From the NCBI GenBank assembly GCA_011523725.1, contig WTGD01000097.1, forward strand, positions 1 through 6,310: a stretch of DNA of 6,310 bases. Direction: 5' to 3'. Shown here in pieces: positions 5,301 through 6,310 of the stretch. A model generated the notes under the pieces. That model was not told where the DNA came from. It made no database searches and saw only the letters and a list, made by a program, of their open reading frames with translations. The position numbers were made by a program, and so were the translations under genes. Positions within the stretch are counted from its first letter, which is position 1. Each line of letters begins with the position of its first letter. This DNA is from Nitrospinota bacterium (GTDB lineage: Bacteria > UBA8248).

Positions 5301-6310
5301 GGTTGGATGGAGGCGTCGGGTCCCGTGACGGCGAGCGAACTCGCCGCCCGGATTGGAATCGGACGCTCTGACGTCGAGATCGCCCTGACCGCTCTCGAAG
5401 GAGAGGGAGCGGTTCTCAGGGGCCGCTTCGTTAATCTCTCGCCGGATGCCGAAACCGAGTGGTGCGACCGCGTGCTGCTCGCCCGGGTCCACCGCATGAC
5501 GCTGGGCAAGCTGCGGCGCGAGATAGAACCCGTGACGGCGGCGGATTTCGTCCGCTACCTGCTCCGGTGGCAGCACGTGCACGAGGACGCCATGCTGCAC
5601 GGGCGCGACGGCGTGCTCAAGGTGGTCCGCCAGCTTCAGGGGCTGGAGCTTCCCGCCCCCGCCTGGGAGGAGCAGATTCTGCCCGCGCGCATCAGGAACT
5701 ACGATCCCGCCGACTTGGAGGCGCTTTGCCTCTCGGGCCTGGTCGCCTGGGGACGCCTGCGCCCCGGCGCGCCGCCCGAGCCGGAAGGTGAGGCGCCGAA
5801 CGGCAAACGCGCCAGGAAGCCCCGGAGCGCGCAGCCCACGCGCCGCGCGCTCCTGGCCTTCCTGATGCGCGAGGAGGCGGGCCTGTTCCTGAAACCCCGG
5901 GAAGCCGAAGATGCCTGGCGGGGGAATCTCTCTCGCGCGGCGTGCGAGATACTCGATTATCTGAAAGAGCGGGGAGCGTCGTTCCTCGCCGACATCACGG
6001 CGGCGACGGGCAGGCTCAGGACCGAGGCCGAGGAGGCGCTCTGGGAGCTCGTCGCGCGCGGTCTCGTGACGGGCGACGGCGTGGCGGGCCTGCGGGCCCT
6101 GATAGCGGGCGCGAAAGAAAAGAAACAAGGCGAACGGCGGCTGCGCGCCCTGCCGGGCGGGCGGGCCATATCGCGCGAGGCGAAAAAGCGCTTCATGCCC
6201 GTGGGCCGCTGGTCGCTCTGGGGAAGCGCTGAAGACGCGCTCGACATTGAGGCCGGCCGCGAGGCCCATGCGCGGCAGTTGCTGAAGCGCTACGGCGTCG
6301 TGCTCCGCGA
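2349..6310 (+). CDS. lhr: Lhr-type large superfamily 2 DNA helicase (3' end outside window)
   Basis: About 1320 codons run without a stop to the right edge. The N-terminus FHPLITRWF leads into helicase motifs: Walker A APTGTGKT (42-49, Lys48), YISPLKAL (77-84), TTPES (140-144), DEIH (167-170), SAT (202-204), HHG (306-308), ELGIDIG (about 337-343) and QRVGRSGH (362-369). The Lhr-specific core follows: AYLHRD and RRGARLCAITSGGAIPDTADY (about 472-500), NEDFAIES, PFWLGEAPSRT (from 564), and a DEAD-associated region to about 860. The rest is the long C-terminal extension of winged-helix repeats (LRWQHV near 1075; GRWSLW near 1285). Lhr is an ATP-dependent 3'-5' translocase linked to DNA repair; the C-terminal domain of E. 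coli Lhr is reported to be a uracil-DNA glycosylase. E. coli Lhr is 1538 residues, so roughly 150-220 are missing here. The ATG at 2349 is the first after the in-frame TAG at 2334 and has no Shine-Dalgarno. Confidence 0.95.
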   Translation, partial: MDGHSFHPLITRWFREKFAEPSAPQEAGWPEIATGRDTLIAAPTGTGKTLAAFLWSLDGLIRDALAGELEDACRLVYISPLKALGNDIQKNLQEPLSEIRALAKKEGVELPEIRVAVRSGDTPARERRLMLKKRPHILITTPESLYILLTAERSRKVLETARAVIVDEIHAVAGDKRGAHLALSLERLDALCGERIQRIGLSATQKPIEEIARLLIGAERKREDGAPDCAIVDVGHKREMELSVEVADQDIGPIASHEYWAEVFDRIAGHIERHRTTIVFVHTRRLAERVAHRLTERLGEGRVAAHHGSLSRKIRLDAEERLKSGALSAIIATASLELGIDIGHVDLVCHLGAPRTLASLLQRVGRSGHWKGAIPKGIVFPMTRDELLQSAAAIRSVRGGALDRVIFPVAPLDILAQQMVAEAAAQEEVEEEALWSLVKRAQPYGELERDVFEDVLEMLSEGISTSRGRRTAYLHRDRVNALLRPRRGARLCAITSGGAIPDTADYDVVEGAAETFVGKVNEDFAIESNAGDIFLLGNHSWRVKRVERDKVRVEDAEGLPPNIPFWLGEAPSRTAELSGAVSALRAELAGRLDAPPEAIRWMRAECGLSAAGASQLLDYVRETVRVLGRVPTQEEIVAERFFDEAGGMQLVIHSPFGGRINRAWGHTLRKRFCLTFDFELQAAATDDGIVLSLSSQHSFPLESIFGFARLASLRKDMLQSALQSPMFTNRWRWNAARALALPRHSGGKKVPVAIQRMRAEDLLAAVFPAQLACQDNHHGPIEPPDHPLVNETIENCLTEAMDIESLRALIADVESGKIRTYGVETPAPSPMSHEILNANPYAFIDDAPLEERRSRAVPLRRALPDDAESARLDPDVIEEVREQAWPAPRDADELHDALLSLCVLPAEEAGEWSAWVDELLDMNRVAKASWRVDGVEREGWVPAERMALVRAAVPGIRLMPETIPFQGDEGQPPAQDEAVLAIVRGWMEASGPVTASELAARIGIGRSDVEIALTALEGEGAVLRGRFVNLSPDAETEWCDRVLLARVHRMTLGKLRREIEPVTAADFVRYLLRWQHVHEDAMLHGRDGVLKVVRQLQGLELPAPAWEEQILPARIRNYDPADLEALCLSGLVAWGRLRPGAPPEPEGEAPNGKRARKPRSAQPTRRALLAFLMREEAGLFLKPREAEDAWRGNLSRAACEILDYLKERGASFLADITAATGRLRTEAEEALWELVARGLVTGDGVAGLRALIAGAKEKKQGERRLRALPGGRAISREAKKRFMPVGRWSLWGSAEDALDIEAGREAHARQLLKRYGVVLR

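Noticed and set aside
4764..6269. A 501-codon open frame on the - strand
   Set aside because: It lies wholly inside the Lhr coding region, is rich in Arg, Ala, Gly and His as expected for the complement of G+C-rich codons, and shows no recognisable domain. The + strand has clear Lhr motifs throughout.

Overview
The window is G+C-rich bacterial chromosomal DNA with all genes on the + strand: (1) the 3' part of a TatD-nuclease / radical-SAM fusion gene (1-765), (2) a complete patatin-like lipid acyl hydrolase gene (1056-1988), possibly preceded by a 27-codon leader ORF that overlaps its start codon (976-1059), and (3) the 5' ~1320 codons of a giant Lhr-type DNA helicase (2349 to the right edge, no stop in the window). 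Long uninterrupted frames, strong third-position G/C and repeat-rich intergenic DNA fit a chromosome of a free-living, large-genome bacterium. The TatD/radical-SAM linkage is one I associate with Deltaproteobacteria-like and Clostridium-like lineages, and the G+C favours the former, but no marker gene fixes the phylum.

The two gaps between genes are the unusual part. Positions 766-975 and 1989-2348, which flank the patatin gene on both sides, are packed with small palindromic repeats. One family (five recognisable copies and one half copy) has the layout GTAG, 8-nt arm, hexaloop, 8-nt arm. The arms differ between copies but stay complementary, and in four of the five full copies the loop fits CYMYGT. 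Two pairs are arranged head-out as inverted repeats (790-891 and 2009-2068), and both pairs start about 20-25 nt after a stop codon behind a nearly identical 15-nt flank. A second family (2173-2285) is an inverted pair of about 38 nt with conserved flanks and a swapped, still-pairing central hairpin. Both look like REP/BIME-type elements rather than intrinsic terminators.

The start regions of the two downstream transcription units share a 15-nt motif, CGTTTGSGSTAGAAT (955-969 and 2325-2339, 13/15 identical). In each case it lies only 6-9 nt upstream of an ATG that has no Shine-Dalgarno sequence. This suggests a -10-type promoter driving leaderless mRNAs. For the patatin gene the first ATG after the motif is that of the 27-codon ORF, whose TGA overlaps the patatin ATG, so the patatin may be made by translational coupling.

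The three proteins (quality-control or DNA-repair nuclease/radical SAM, lipid hydrolase, DNA repair helicase) do not form a recognised pathway, and with separate promoter-like motifs they are probably independent units. I see no cyclase, CRISPR array, transposase or RNA gene, so a defence-system reading of the patatin is not supported by this window.
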